Assembly: GCA_010645155.1 (NCBI GenBank)
Contig: CM021315.1
Location: 2,692,643-2,756,642 of the forward strand
Origin: Tigriopus japonicus
Taxonomy: Eukaryota > Arthropoda > Copepoda > Harpacticoida > Harpacticidae
Direction: 5' to 3'
Length of the DNA: 64,000 nt
Under the pieces are notes generated by a model. It saw only the letters and a list, made by a program, of their open reading frames with translations. It had not been told where the DNA came from and searched no databases. Numbering within the stretch: position 1 is the stretch's first letter; every line of letters begins with the position of its first letter. This document shows, in pieces, positions 62,927 to 64,000 of the stretch. The translations under genes were made by a program, and so were the position numbers.

Positions 62927-63881
62927 ATGGGAGATCGGCCAGGAGATCGACAGTCCAAAAAAGCCATGGCGTTGATTGGCACATGGTGGAACTCATTATG
63001 GATTTGGGGATGCATTTTGGCTCCAACCTGGGCAGCTGTGGACAATGATAACGGTGAGTTTTTACCACGTATGCTATCGTAAATCAGAACAGTATCCACA
63101 TAAGACTGGAATTAAGTAAGTTTTCTTACAAGATCATTACAAGATTCATACTCTTTTATCGTCAATCATGATGTTTGAGTGGTCCAAACAATAAACAATA
63201 AACAATAAACAAACTCACCTGATTTACTAAGAATATCCTCGAAGACTGTCAAAAGGACTCACTCGAACCATTACTGTACTCTTACATATGACTTGTAAAG
63301 TCACTCACTCGAAGCACCCCGATCGTTGATTTATTTGTTTCGCAATGTTTGGTAGTTCATAAACAAGAATCTCGCACCTCTAATTTGAAGCCACACATTA
63401 CATCACATGAGCTCTCGTCCTCTGGAATGATTTTGATTACAAGTGTTGAAAGCCTCGATTGCCTACTAATTGTGCTCAAATCGAAAGCTATATGGACTTT
63501 TATTGAGCCCGGGATTCGAACCAATGGGGTCAATTTTTGCCAATAATGTTGCACCGAATCGTGTTGGTATTTCCATACCAATGAAACCGTCCAAAAATCC
63601 TCGGGGAAAGGATAGGAAAAATATGTATGATAATTTCCAAAAATAATCTTGTTTGTTGGGCCATTTGTTGAAACTCAAACTGGATAAAGTTACAAGAAGT
63701 TGATGACAAAATGATTTGGCATTTCACTTGAAATGCTCGGAAACTAAGAAATTGCATTTTGCAGAAGGCACCACCACCGGTTGTTCTAGTATTGTGGGAA
63801 GTTGTTGCTGCTGCCGTTGTTGTTGCTGTTGTTACAGTTGGTGCTCTTGTGATGTTCGCAATGGTGGTGCTTGTTCTCAAG
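62927..63881 (+). CDS. Start of a secreted or membrane protein gene, cut by the window end
   Basis: The first coding exon, 62927-63053, gives 42 residues: MGDRPGDRQSKKAMALIG, then TWWNSLWIWGCILAPTWAAV and DNDN. The hydrophobic stretch ending PTWAA looks like a signal peptide with an n-region extension. It ends in G/GTGAGT, phase 1. The next good acceptor is TTGCATTTTGCAG at 63764. In phase it gives EGTTTGCSSIVGSCCCCRCC and onward, a very Cys-rich segment, to a donor at 63882. In the other open frame the same DNA gives a transmembrane helix (VVLVLWEVVAAAVVVAVV) with a tail ending PKYLDSSQDL and a stop at 63965. The second would need an extra exon to fix the phase. The trinucleotide-repeat nature of this exon makes either reading look structured. 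No family is assigned. Confidence 0.45.
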
Positions 63882-64000
63882 GTAGAGATTCAACAAACTC
63901 GAAGGAACGAGCCACCATCAACTTCCTCTCGACCAAAATACTTAGACTCAAGCCAAGACCTCTAAGTTCGGTGCTTTCATTCACTGAAAGTTTCTATTGG

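Noticed and set aside
63505..63530. Minus-strand B-box-like GGTTCGAATCCCGGG
   Set aside because: No A box at proper distance and no cloverleaf, so not called as a tRNA or SINE.

Overview
The window looks like a eukaryotic arthropod genome, most likely a small crustacean such as a copepod. The basis is: two cuticle proteins with Rebers-Riddiford (RR) type chitin-binding regions, an arthropod-type chitinolytic beta-N-acetylglucosaminidase, an FMRFamide-receptor-like GPCR split into many exons, a chloride-dependent animal alpha-amylase with GT-AG introns, and a dense background of Tc1/mariner, LINE, SINE-like and foldback/MITE elements. The phylum is well supported. Copepod is an inference from the style of the RR proteins.

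Layout. 0-12 kb: an intronless GH20 hexosaminidase (1385-3265), about 5.8 kb of AT-rich DNA without a recognisable gene, then two plus-strand cuticle genes (9143-9630 and 10499-11791), each with a tiny first exon split inside the signal peptide. 12-34 kb: one minus-strand class A GPCR gene convergent with the second cuticle gene. I placed six exons of the 7TM core and C-tail with matching splice phases (12047-28351). At least four more coding exons upstream (30169-33963) encode a Cys-bearing extracellular region. Its introns are full of repeats: foldback elements with minisatellite arms, palindromic MITEs, a tRNA-like SINE between two 21-bp minisatellite arrays, and an inverted transposase relic. 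34-42.6 kb: a transposon graveyard with a decayed LINE carrying a nested TIR element, an apparently intact Tc1-like element with IR/DR ends (38158-39691), and a TA-flanked MITE. 42.7-46.3 kb: a complete seven-exon alpha-amylase. 46.3-52.5 kb: no gene recognised. 52.5-53.0 kb: a broken mariner-like element running into a 125-base assembly gap. 53-62.8 kb: few repeats and no recognisable coding gene, possibly upstream or intronic DNA of the last gene. 62.8-64 kb: the start of a plus-strand gene for a secreted or membrane protein that runs off the window.

The genes do not form an operon. The hexosaminidase and cuticle proteins share a chitin/cuticle theme, the amylase is a digestive enzyme, and the GPCR is a probable neuropeptide receptor. 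The most interesting item is the six-cysteine extracellular region apparently attached to the FMRFamide-receptor-like GPCR. Next are the intact IR/DR Tc1 element and the foldback families whose arms are built from short degenerate repeats.
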